A DNA stretch of 6,175 nt from Treponema sp. (GCA_017390125.1 JAFPCT010000175.1:1-6175); one strand, 5' to 3'. Positions 1 through 6,116 are shown, counted from the first letter of the stretch. Made by a program: numbers and translations. The notes: a model not told the origin generated them from the letters alone.

Positions 1-4
1 TAAG

Positions 5-35
5 CGGTTCCTTCTGACGGGGACCGTTTTTTTTT
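5..35 (+). terminator. Intrinsic terminator of an upstream gene outside the window
   Basis: A 7-bp stem, CGGTTCC (5-11) pairing with GGGACCG (20-26) with one G-U wobble, encloses an 8-nt loop and is followed directly by nine T residues (27-35). This is the classic Rho-independent layout on the + strand. It implies that a + strand gene ends just left of the window and that the lipoprotein gene downstream starts its own transcription unit. Confidence 0.85.
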
Positions 36-91
36 GTCCTTCTGCTCAGGAAAATGCAGTTTTATGAATGAAAGAGGGAATATATGTATGT

Positions 92-97
92 GAGGTG
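92..97 (+). promoter_or_regulatory. Ribosome binding site that fixes the lipoprotein start at 101
   Basis: GAGGTG lies with its GAGG core five bases before the ATG at 101. The in-frame ATG at 68 has no such site, and using it would put eleven extra residues (MKEGIYVCEVK) ahead of the Lys-rich signal peptide start. The ATG at 101 is therefore preferred. Confidence 0.8.
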
Positions 98-100
98 AAA

Positions 101-1123
101 ATGAAGAATTTGATCAAGGCTTTTGTTATTTCGGCGCTGGTTCTTTCTACTTTCCTGCCGTTCTCATGCAAGGTCACTGAACAGGGAATTGTCCTGCTGA
201 ATACCAATGAATACAAGTTTCCTGAGCTGGACAGTTTTTCTGTCACTGGAGAAAAATCCCTGAGACTTGCCTTTACGGAAAGCGTGGAGCTGGAAGAATG
301 CCTGCTCACACCCGATATCGGCATAAGTTCAAAGACCGTGCAGAATTCCTGGAACGGAAACCTCTGTCTTTATGAAATTGAGTTTTCCGAAAAATTCCAG
401 GTGGGCCGTTCCTACAGTTTTTACGGGGTTGTAACGGACAGAACCGGAAACAGCCTGTCATTTTCCCTTCCTTTCTCTGGATTCAACGGGGATGTTCCTG
501 AGCTTATGATTACCGAGGTGCATCCTAAATATACAAGCTCGAAACTTTCTTCCGGAACGGTATTTAAATGCGAATATATAGAACTTCTTGTAACTAAAGG
601 CGGGAACCTTGCAGGTCTTGAGCTTTTCAGTGCAAATGACGGCTCTGAGAAAGCCTATAAATTTCCTGCTCTGGAAGTAAAAACGAATGAAATAATTCTT
701 GTTCATCTGCGGTCAAAAGGCGAGGGTATAGAAAACGAGCTGGAGAATGACATAGGCCTTTCTACCGGGAAATATGCAAGTCCTTTTGCCCGGGATCTTT
801 GGGCTGAAAATGAAACTGCCCGGCTTGGTGATGACATGGATGTAATCCTTCTGAGGAATACATGGGACGGTTCTGTCCTTGATGCTGTCACCTATGCTCC
901 TTCCGGCGCTGCCGACTGGAAAAGCGTGGAGATGGCGGAAGCGGCCCTTTCTGCCGCCTCTTTCGGTGCATGGAATTCTGAAGCTGTGGGAGGCGCTGTT
1001 TGTTCGGACGGAATGACGGCCACAAAATCTTTCCTCAGGACCGGCAAATTCGGGGATTCTGATTCCTGGTGCCTTTCAAAGACCAGCGGTGAGACACCCG
1101 GGGTACTGGATTTTTCTTATTAA
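101..1123 (+). CDS. Predicted lipoprotein with C-terminal lamin-tail-like (LTD) domain
   Basis: 340 aa from the ATG at 101, chosen because GAGGTG sits 5 nt upstream and the product then begins with a normal signal peptide: MKNLIK, a hydrophobic core (7-19), then LPFSC with Cys23 as the likely lipidated residue. The lipobox departs from the strict L-A-G-C type, as spirochaete lipoboxes often do. Residues about 40-125 look like a beta-sandwich, Ig-like domain (LRLAFTESVEL, VVTDRTGNSL). From about 133, PELMITEVHP followed by CEYIELLVTKGGNLAGLELF matches the opening of lamin-tail domains. The end, with SFLRTGKFGDSDSW then TPGVLDF, matches the usual LTD close. LTD domains are common in secreted bacterial proteins, where they are thought to mediate binding; no catalytic motif is visible. 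The protein is probably envelope-anchored, on the periplasmic or cell-surface side. No convincing promoter was found; TATGAA at 63-68 is only a weak -10. The U32 gene follows after 18 nt with no terminator. The lipoprotein call is firm, the LTD call fairly good, the biological role unknown. Confidence 0.85.
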   Translation: MKNLIKAFVISALVLSTFLPFSCKVTEQGIVLLNTNEYKFPELDSFSVTGEKSLRLAFTESVELEECLLTPDIGISSKTVQNSWNGNLCLYEIEFSEKFQVGRSYSFYGVVTDRTGNSLSFSLPFSGFNGDVPELMITEVHPKYTSSKLSSGTVFKCEYIELLVTKGGNLAGLELFSANDGSEKAYKFPALEVKTNEIILVHLRSKGEGIENELENDIGLSTGKYASPFARDLWAENETARLGDDMDVILLRNTWDGSVLDAVTYAPSGAADWKSVEMAEAALSAASFGAWNSEAVGGAVCSDGMTATKSFLRTGKFGDSDSWCLSKTSGETPGVLDFSY

Positions 1124-1125
1124 TG

Positions 1126-1134
1126 TGGTACAAT
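1126..1134 (+). promoter_or_regulatory. Candidate extended -10 promoter for a leaderless U32 transcript
   Basis: TGGTACAAT starts three bases after the lipoprotein stop codon and has the extended -10 form TGn-TACAAT, one mismatch from consensus TATAAT. Only seven bases (AAGCCCC) separate it from the ATG at 1142, so the expected transcription start falls at about 1141-1142. The -35 region would lie inside the lipoprotein gene and is weak (CTGGAT, 1106-1111), which extended -10 promoters tolerate. Read-through from the lipoprotein gene could also produce mRNA with a leader. Confidence 0.45.
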
Positions 1135-1141
1135 AAGCCCC

Positions 1142-3439
1142 ATGTGTGAATTATTAGCACCTGCGGGTAATATAGAATCTCTGGATGCGGCAATCGGCGA
1201 AGGAGCTGATGCTGTATATCTCGGACTGAAAAGTTTTAACGCTCGTCTCAGAACCTCAAATTTTGCATGGAACCAGTTTGAGGCGGCTGTAAATTCCATC
1301 CACCGTCAGAACAAGAAGATTTATGTAACTGTGAATACTGTCTGCGAGGAATGGGAGACAGAAAGGCTTTACAGGCTGCTTGCATATCTTGAAAAAATCG
1401 GTCCTGACGGCCTTATCGTTCAGGATTATGCCGTCATCAGAATGTGCCAGGAGTTTTTCCCGAATCTGGAGCTTCATGCTTCCACACAGATGAATGTGGA
1501 AAGTGCCGCTGCGGCAAACCTGCTTTACAAGGAAGGGCTTTCCAGAGTCGTAGTTGCCCGTGAGCTTGGGCTGGAAGAAATACGATACATAAAGGAACAT
1601 ACAAAGGCTCAGATTGAAATGTTTGTGCACGGCGCGCTCTGTGTAAGTGAATCTGGGCTCTGCCTGTTTTCCAGCTTTTTGGGCGGAAAATCTGCAAACC
1701 GCGGAATGTGCACCCAGGCCTGCCGCCGTTACTATACGGCAGAATATCCGGAAGGAATCAAACAGGGCTATTATTTCTCTCCATGCGACATGCAGCTTAT
1801 TGAGCACATTCCGGAACTCTGCGACATTGGCGTTGATTCCTTCAAGATTGAAGGCCGCATGAAGAGCGCAGAGTATGTAGGAAGCGTTGTCGCAGCCTAC
1901 CGCTATGTCATTGACCATTACAAGGAAGACAGAAAAGGTGCTGTTGAAACTGGAAAGAGAATGCTTGCCTCTGACTTTGCACGCACAAAAACCGATTACT
2001 GGTATGGTTTTAAGGAAATTGGTGAAGGCGTAAAAAATGCCGGTTCAAAAATCCTTAATCCTGACCAGGCAGGTGGAACTGGAATTTACCTTGGCACAAT
2101 AAACAATACGAAAAAAGCTCCTGATGAGCTGATCGATGAGATTAAACGCAATACTCCTGCAGGTGCTGAACCTGAAAGGATTGTTCTTGCAAACATTACC
2201 GGCGGTTCCTATGACCCTGATCCAGGTGATTCAATCCGTCTTCACACAAGAACTGATACTGGCCGAGCAAGTCATAAAGTTCATCATGTTGAAGTTGATG
2301 ATGATGGACGCAGATGGGTTGATATTCCTGCAGGCTTTAAACCAGGAGACAGCGTATATCTCCTGCAGATAAAGTCCATGTCAAAGCGTTATTCAAGAGT
2401 TCTGCCTGGAGACTTAAGCAAGTACCGCAGGCAGCCGGCTGATGAAAAACTGCCTATTCTTGATCTTACGCCGGTGGGAAACCGGGAACTTTCGTATTTC
2501 CCTGAGGGAATTTATGTTCAGGTTTCTACTATTCCTGACGTGTTCCAGGCACAGGCGCTTCATCCTGTCAGGCTTATAATTGAATATACGAACGATACGA
2601 AATATGATCTCCTTCATTCAAAGACCGTGCTGCCTGTGTCGAAGAAGGCTATTTATATTTCTCTTGATCCGTACTGTCCGGCTGCGATTGAGGAAACTTT
2701 GGCCCAGGAGCTTTCTGAGCTTATTGAGCTGGGATACACTCAGTTTGTAGTGAACAATATTGCCCACATTCAGCTGCTGAAAGACAAGAAAGTGCGGATG
2801 ATTGCAGGCCCGTACCTGTACACGTTCAACAGATGGGCTGTTTCATGGCTTGAGAACCAGGATATCGGGGCGTTTGTTATGCCGTATGAAAATTCCCGCA
2901 GAAACCTTGAGGCTACTTTTGATGAAAAAGTCCGTGACCGGGTGCTGGTTCCGATTTTCGCATATCCGGCGTTGTTCCGCATGAGGTTCAGTCTTCCGGA
3001 AGAATACGGATTTACGTTCTTTGCGGACAAGGAAGGCGAGGAATTTAAGGTTGCATCTTCAAGCGATGGTTCATTCGTTTTGCCTGAGCTGCCGTTTTCT
3101 TTGCTTGATAAGACAGAATTCCTTTCTCAGTCGGGATTCAAGCGCATGCTCATAGATTTTTCGAAGATTTCAATTACCAAGGGCGAAATCAAGAGCATAA
3201 CCGGCTCTCTGTTCAAGAAGCAGGTTCTGCCTGATGTAACACGATTCAACTGGAAGGACGGATTCTACAATCCAAAGCAGATTGAAGAATACAAGGCCAG
3301 CAACGAGCGTGCTGCTGCAGAGCGCATGGCACAGAAGGGAAGGGGGGCAGGTCCTGCTCCTAGAGGCGGTGTGATGAAGGCCGGAAAAAAGACTTTTTCG
3401 GATTTACACGCCAGATACAAGAAGAACAGAAAGAAATAA
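1142..3439 (+). CDS. U32-family protein (RlhA/TrhP-like, probable [4Fe-4S] RNA-modification type)
   Basis: 765 aa. The N-terminus CELLAPAGNIESLDAAI and AVYLGLKSFNAR are hallmarks of U32 proteins and confirm the start; the next in-frame Met is residue 101. The family signature spans residues 159-195: EMFVHGALC, SGLC, then GMCTQAC, with Cys167, Cys174, Cys190 and Cys194, followed by SPCDMQLI (Cys215) and VDSFKIEGRMKSAEYV (231-246). Studied members (RlhA on 23S rRNA, TrhP on tRNA, UbiU/UbiV in ubiquinone hydroxylation) use such cysteines for an Fe-S cluster and support hydroxylation rather than proteolysis, although the family is annotated as peptidase or collagenase. The length exceeds TrhP (about 450) and resembles long RlhA-type proteins: a middle domain (about 300-430) and a second TIM-barrel-like half (about 455-615, with FVVNNIAHIQLL and GPYLYTFNRWAVSWL). 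The tail (721-765) is strongly basic, with 14 Lys/Arg against 3 acidic residues, which suits an RNA substrate. There is no Shine-Dalgarno sequence; see the adjacent -10 element. The family is certain. The exact substrate is not settled from sequence, so no symbol is given. Confidence 0.93.
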   Translation: MCELLAPAGNIESLDAAIGEGADAVYLGLKSFNARLRTSNFAWNQFEAAVNSIHRQNKKIYVTVNTVCEEWETERLYRLLAYLEKIGPDGLIVQDYAVIRMCQEFFPNLELHASTQMNVESAAAANLLYKEGLSRVVVARELGLEEIRYIKEHTKAQIEMFVHGALCVSESGLCLFSSFLGGKSANRGMCTQACRRYYTAEYPEGIKQGYYFSPCDMQLIEHIPELCDIGVDSFKIEGRMKSAEYVGSVVAAYRYVIDHYKEDRKGAVETGKRMLASDFARTKTDYWYGFKEIGEGVKNAGSKILNPDQAGGTGIYLGTINNTKKAPDELIDEIKRNTPAGAEPERIVLANITGGSYDPDPGDSIRLHTRTDTGRASHKVHHVEVDDDGRRWVDIPAGFKPGDSVYLLQIKSMSKRYSRVLPGDLSKYRRQPADEKLPILDLTPVGNRELSYFPEGIYVQVSTIPDVFQAQALHPVRLIIEYTNDTKYDLLHSKTVLPVSKKAIYISLDPYCPAAIEETLAQELSELIELGYTQFVVNNIAHIQLLKDKKVRMIAGPYLYTFNRWAVSWLENQDIGAFVMPYENSRRNLEATFDEKVRDRVLVPIFAYPALFRMRFSLPEEYGFTFFADKEGEEFKVASSSDGSFVLPELPFSLLDKTEFLSQSGFKRMLIDFSKISITKGEIKSITGSLFKKQVLPDVTRFNWKDGFYNPKQIEEYKASNERAAAERMAQKGRGAGPAPRGGVMKAGKKTFSDLHARYKKNRKK

Positions 3440-3452
3440 TTTCTGACAGATG

Positions 3453-3498
3453 CGGTGGCACTTCCTGTTTTTTACAGTGAGCTGCCACCGTTTTTTTT
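3453..3498 (+). terminator. Strong composite intrinsic terminator after the U32 gene
   Basis: A perfect 8-bp outer stem, CGGTGGCA (3453-3460) with TGCCACCG (3483-3490), encloses a further helix of CTT/GAG and CTGT (3465-3468)/ACAG (3474-3477) around a T5 loop. Eight Ts follow at 3491-3498. It works on the + strand. On the - strand the hairpin is not followed by a T-run, so it should end ssb transcripts less well, and ssb mRNA may extend antisense into the U32 gene end. Confidence 0.9.
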
Positions 3499-3503
3499 AC
3501 GGC

Positions 3504-3962
3504 TTAGAATACCGCAGCTTCTGCATATTCTTCCCGTTCAAGCTGAAGTTCCTGTTCAACGGAAGCCTGATTTGCTGCCTTGATTGCACGAAGGTCTTCT
3601 TTTCCGCCTGCCTCACTGCTGTCTTCCTGGACAAGACGTTTCTTGAATTCCATATGTTCAGCAATAATGGAAACTCTGCTAGTCTGTTTTCCTTCTTCTG
3701 TCTGCCAGCGGCTTTGCTTCAATCGGCCTACAACACGTACACCTCTGCCTTTCTCGCAGTTTTTTGCGCAGGATTCCGCCATTTTTCCAAAGGATTCTAC
3801 GTTGAAGTATGAGACTTCATTTACGCCTTCTCCCTTTGAATTTTTATAAAAGCGGTTTACTGCAACCGGTACAACGCAGACTTTATATCCGTTTGGAGTT
3901 TCCTTAAGCTCAGGCTGGTGGGTTACATTTCCTTCAATAATCAAAGAATTCAACTGATTCAT
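3504..3962 (-). CDS. ssb: Single-stranded DNA-binding protein (SSB)
   Basis: 152 aa with a typical bacterial SSB OB-fold over residues 1-108. It opens MNQLNSLIIEGNVTHQPELK, then has VAVNRFYK, SYFNVESFGKMAESCA and KGRGVRVVGRLKQSRWQ, the conserved strands and aromatic residues (Phe38, Phe53, Phe58, Trp86) that contact ssDNA. SSB coats single-stranded DNA as a tetramer and recruits replication and repair enzymes through its C-terminal tip. Here the linker is short (about 109-135), and the protein ends EREEYAEAAVF rather than in the canonical DDDIPF. Acidic residues and a final hydrophobic V-F pair remain, but the Asp cluster and Pro are missing. The start is supported by CGAGG at 3968-3972, five bases before the ATG. 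The gene stands alone, not between ribosomal protein genes rpsF and rpsR as in many bacteria, so it may be a second, divergent SSB. It converges on the U32 gene with 64 nt between them. Confidence 0.93.
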   Translation of the reverse strand: MNQLNSLIIEGNVTHQPELKETPNGYKVCVVPVAVNRFYKNSKGEGVNEVSYFNVESFGKMAESCAKNCEKGRGVRVVGRLKQSRWQTEEGKQTSRVSIIAEHMEFKKRLVQEDSSEAGGKEDLRAIKAANQASVEQELQLEREEYAEAAVF

Positions 3963-3967
3963 AAATA

Positions 3968-3972
3968 CCTCG
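3968..3972 (-). promoter_or_regulatory. Ribosome binding site of ssb
   Basis: Read on the - strand, CGAGG lies five bases before the ATG at 3962. This is standard Shine-Dalgarno spacing and contrasts with the upstream 635-aa gene, which has none. Confidence 0.75.
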
Positions 3973-3983
3973 TTTTTTTAGAT

Positions 3984-4012
3984 CTCATACTTTATCCGGC
4001 CGAAAAAGTAAA
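3984..4012 (-). promoter_or_regulatory. Tentative ssb promoter overlapping the upstream terminator
   Basis: On the - strand, TTTACT (4007-4012, 4 of 6 to the -35 consensus) is followed after 17 bases by TATGAG (3984-3989, 4 of 6 to the -10). This would give a leader of about 15 nt containing the CGAGG ribosome site. The match is modest, and the -35 overlaps the T-run of the preceding terminator. A promoter is expected here because a terminator separates ssb from the 635-aa gene. Confidence 0.3.
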
Positions 4013-4039
4013 AGGTGGCGGTTGAAAAGCCGTCACCTT
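4003..4039 (-). terminator. Intrinsic terminator after the 635-aa gene
   Basis: Two 10-base arms, 4012-4021 and 4030-4039, pair fully with one G-U wobble around an 8-base loop. On the - strand the helix is followed by a T-rich stretch, TTTTACTTTTT (4013 down to 4003), as expected for Rho-independent termination. On the + strand the hairpin is followed by ATATAACG, so it acts in the - direction only. It separates the 635-aa gene from ssb. Confidence 0.8.
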
Positions 4040-4088
4040 ATATAACGAGGAAAAATTGAAAAAAATGCATTTTTCGCAGTCAGTTTTT

Positions 4089-5996
4089 TTATGAATTGCT
4101 CAAAAGCCGCAGGATGTAAAGCTCAACATACATCGTAAGGGCTTCGCTTTCCTTTATCTTCTGCATGTTAGGGGTTTTTACAAGCGCTTCTGCAAGTGTT
4201 CGTACCCGGTCTGCTGTGAAAGTTGATGCAGAAATCGTACGCATTACCTTGCGGGTATAGTCGCGGATAAGGCTGTTCACGTCTTCCGTAAGGGACATGT
4301 GAGCCTCTTTTGTAATCATCTTGTTCCAGAGCTTAAGGTAAGAGCCAAGCTCGCGGTCAATGGATGAGCCGGAAGGAATGAGTTCTTCCGCAACATTTTT
4401 TGCCGCTTCGATAACAGCTTCCTTCTTGTTTACATAGCGGCCCGGTGACTGCTTAGGTGTGTCGTCCGGAATGTCGTCGCTGGTAAATTCTTTTGCCGGT
4501 TTCTTTGCGGCTTTCTTTTCCTGTGACTTTCGTGACAGCATTCCCATGATCCAGGAAAGGATAGGAATCGAATGCCAGAACGGAAGCATTATTTTTGCAG
4601 TTGAAAGTATAGACGCATTCGAAAGCATGAGAAGCTCTGAGAACGGCAGGAGCTTTCCCCCTGAAAAAATGTGGAAGGTTCCGGCATCTTCAGTATGTTC
4701 TGTCTCGTAGTTAAGCATTGTAAGGAAGTTTGCGTTCAGAAGAGACCACAAGACTGGAGAAAGTTCCTTTATTTCATTTTTAAGTACGTTCTCAAAAGCT
4801 TTCTTGTCCTTCATTTCCGGCAGTTTTTTGTAATTGCTCAGGGAATCAAACCATTTGCTTATAAGGTCTTTTTCAATCGTATCGTGAGCTTCGTTTGCAA
4901 GACGCACTACAAGCTGGAATACCCGATTTTTGTAGATGAAGTATCTTGCACCGGTATCAACCTTGAAAACGAGGATTTTCGGAAGCTCGTTGTTTTCCGA
5001 CTCAGACGTAAGCTTTGTGATGAATTCCTTGAGGTCTTCCTCGTTATACTGTCCATAGAGAAGGGCGCCTTTTGAGTCCTTAAGTTTGAGAATGCTGTCC
5101 ATAGAGTAAAAATACGGAGGACGGGCAAGTGCTGCCTCAAGCTCGCGGAGTGCATTTTCCCTTTTCTGCTGAATGGAAGCTTTTTCCTTAAGGCTCATCA
5201 TCCAGATTTCTGAGATGGCTATTGCCTGAAGTACGTTTATGTCCTCTGCAGTGCGGTCCTTAATTTTTTCAAAGTCCTGCTTGATGAAGAAGCAGAGCTG
5301 GTTCCAGAAGTAGAATGCGTCGCCGTCAAGATCAAAAGTCTGGTCGGTGTTGTCCGGATGCTGGATGAATCTTGTATAGAATGAAGTAGCGCCTATCTCT
5401 TTTGAAGGGTTTGAATTCTTAATTTTTTTCTGGAAATAGTCGTGGTATTCATCTTTTTTGAGCATGTGGCGGATTTTTGCCATCGCCGCACGAGTGAGAA
5501 AGTGAACCGGCACGCATGCTGGGAAAAGGATTGACGGTATGTCTCTCGGCATGATGAGGCAGTACAGAAGCGGAGACTTTACGTCCTGATGGGCCTGAAG
5601 TTCCGGAATGAATTCCGACGCATCATGCTTTTCTATTGCTTCTACAGGAAGCTGCTTCGGCAGGTCAAGGGCGGTAGGAAAAGGTACAGTAATATTTGTT
5701 GAGATATCCTTGTAGCGGTTTGCGTATAGTACAGAATAGTAAGTGATGACGACTGCTACTGTTTTTCCTGCCTGTGTTGTGATGAAAACTTCATGTTTCG
5801 AAGCCAGTTCTTCCAGTTCTTTCAGAAGGGTTGATTCCGGAATTTCAATGTACTGAACTAAATTCGGCTGCTCTTCAAGATGCTTTGCCGCATATTTTCG
5901 AAGATAATCATTAAACTCTCTGATGTTGACAAATGCAGATTCCTGTCGGGTTGCAAAATGTCGAAGAATTGTTCCTAAGTTTGCTGATGTAGCCAT
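4089..5996 (-). CDS. Large conserved-looking cytosolic protein of unknown function
   Basis: 635 aa with no family I can recognise. There is no signal peptide, so it is probably cytosolic. The N-terminal ~100 residues (NLGTILRHFA, VNIREFNDYLRKYA, then LLKELEELASKHEVFITT followed by a hydrophobic strand) read as helices followed by a strand pair, loosely like a winged-helix arrangement; this is only an impression. Residues about 235-330 are mostly helical, including a charged stretch likely to form a coiled coil (268-291, KEKASIQQKRENALRELEAAL). A hydrophobic run with several Trp/Pro residues (458-487, from ML and SNASILSTAKIMLPFW to SWIMGML) could be a membrane-associated hairpin or a buried core. 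It is followed by a charged, Lys/Asp/Pro-rich linker (488-518) and a helical C-terminal domain (522-635). No nucleotide-binding loop, metal-binding cluster or nuclease motif was seen. The ATG at 5996 has no Shine-Dalgarno but lies directly after a strong promoter. Synonymous-looking codon use and the long open frame support a real gene. It is divergent from hisC and followed by a terminator. Confidence 0.85.
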   Translation of the reverse strand: MATSANLGTILRHFATRQESAFVNIREFNDYLRKYAAKHLEEQPNLVQYIEIPESTLLKELEELASKHEVFITTQAGKTVAVVITYYSVLYANRYKDISTNITVPFPTALDLPKQLPVEAIEKHDASEFIPELQAHQDVKSPLLYCLIMPRDIPSILFPACVPVHFLTRAAMAKIRHMLKKDEYHDYFQKKIKNSNPSKEIGATSFYTRFIQHPDNTDQTFDLDGDAFYFWNQLCFFIKQDFEKIKDRTAEDINVLQAIAISEIWMMSLKEKASIQQKRENALRELEAALARPPYFYSMDSILKLKDSKGALLYGQYNEEDLKEFITKLTSESENNELPKILVFKVDTGARYFIYKNRVFQLVVRLANEAHDTIEKDLISKWFDSLSNYKKLPEMKDKKAFENVLKNEIKELSPVLWSLLNANFLTMLNYETEHTEDAGTFHIFSGGKLLPFSELLMLSNASILSTAKIMLPFWHSIPILSWIMGMLSRKSQEKKAAKKPAKEFTSDDIPDDTPKQSPGRYVNKKEAVIEAAKNVAEELIPSGSSIDRELGSYLKLWNKMITKEAHMSLTEDVNSLIRDYTRKVMRTISASTFTADRVRTLAEALVKTPNMQKIKESEALTMYVELYILRLLSNS

Positions 5997-6004
5997 AATT
6001 ATAC

Positions 6005-6033
6005 ATTATAGTATCAAATGAGGTATTTCTCAA
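6005..6033 (-). promoter_or_regulatory. Strong sigma70-type promoter of the 635-aa gene, probably leaderless
   Basis: On the - strand, TTGAGA (6028-6033, 5 of 6) is followed after exactly 17 bases by perfect TATAAT (6005-6010). The ATG starts nine bases downstream of the last T of the -10, so transcription should begin at the A of the ATG or a few bases before it, leaving no room for a ribosome binding site. A second TATAAT (5998-6003) lies one base further on. It has no matching -35 and would start transcription inside the gene. Confidence 0.7.
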
Positions 6034-6055
6034 GATTGAATTTCTGTTTTGCTGA

Positions 6056-6084
6056 TTTACTATTTCCCGCAGAGTGAATAAAAT
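6056..6084 (+). promoter_or_regulatory. Candidate hisC promoter
   Basis: TTTACT (6056-6061, 4 of 6) and TAAAAT (6079-6084, 5 of 6) are separated by 17 bases. The predicted transcription start near 6091 gives a leader of about 26 nt that contains the AAGGA ribosome site. It is divergent from the promoter of the 635-aa gene, with 22 bases between the two -35 elements. Confidence 0.5.
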
Positions 6085-6106
6085 AAGGGCGGTGAATTTA
6101 TTTCCC

Positions 6107-6111
6107 AAGGA
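6107..6111 (+). promoter_or_regulatory. Ribosome binding site that fixes the hisC start at 6117
   Basis: AAGGA lies five bases before the ATG at 6117. The alternative in-frame ATG at 6132 (MKNLHPY) has no comparable site, so the longer start is preferred. Confidence 0.75.
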
Positions 6112-6116
6112 CTGTC

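Noticed and set aside
1..3. TAA at the left edge as the stop codon of the upstream gene
   Set aside because: It is plausible given the terminator right after it, but no coding sequence is visible to confirm the frame.
68..100. Upstream ATG at 68 as the start of the lipoprotein
   Set aside because: It has no ribosome site and would place MKEGIYVCEVK before an otherwise normal signal peptide. GAGGTG points to 101.
1256..1918. 220-aa open frame on the - strand inside the U32 gene
   Set aside because: It lies wholly opposite the conserved U32 signature region, has no ribosome site or recognisable domain, and is explained as a shadow of the coding bias on the + strand.
3450..3812. 120-aa and 89-aa open frames on the + strand opposite ssb
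   Set aside because: ssb on the - strand is unmistakable. The 120-aa frame begins inside the terminator hairpin, and neither product resembles a real protein.
4012..4039. Hairpin between the 635-aa gene and ssb as a riboswitch or SSB-binding attenuator
   Set aside because: It is a single simple stem with a T-rich tail, with no alternative pairing partner seen. An ordinary terminator explains it.
4061..4074. 14-bp perfect palindrome AAAAATGCATTTTT downstream of the 635-aa gene
   Set aside because: It is nearly all A/T with no loop, so it is a poor hairpin. It could be chance in an A/T-rich spacer, and a better terminator lies just beyond it.
5911..6108. 65-aa open frame on the - strand across the hisC/635-aa intergenic region
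   Set aside because: It crosses both predicted promoters, overlaps the start of the 635-aa gene in another frame, and has no ribosome site.
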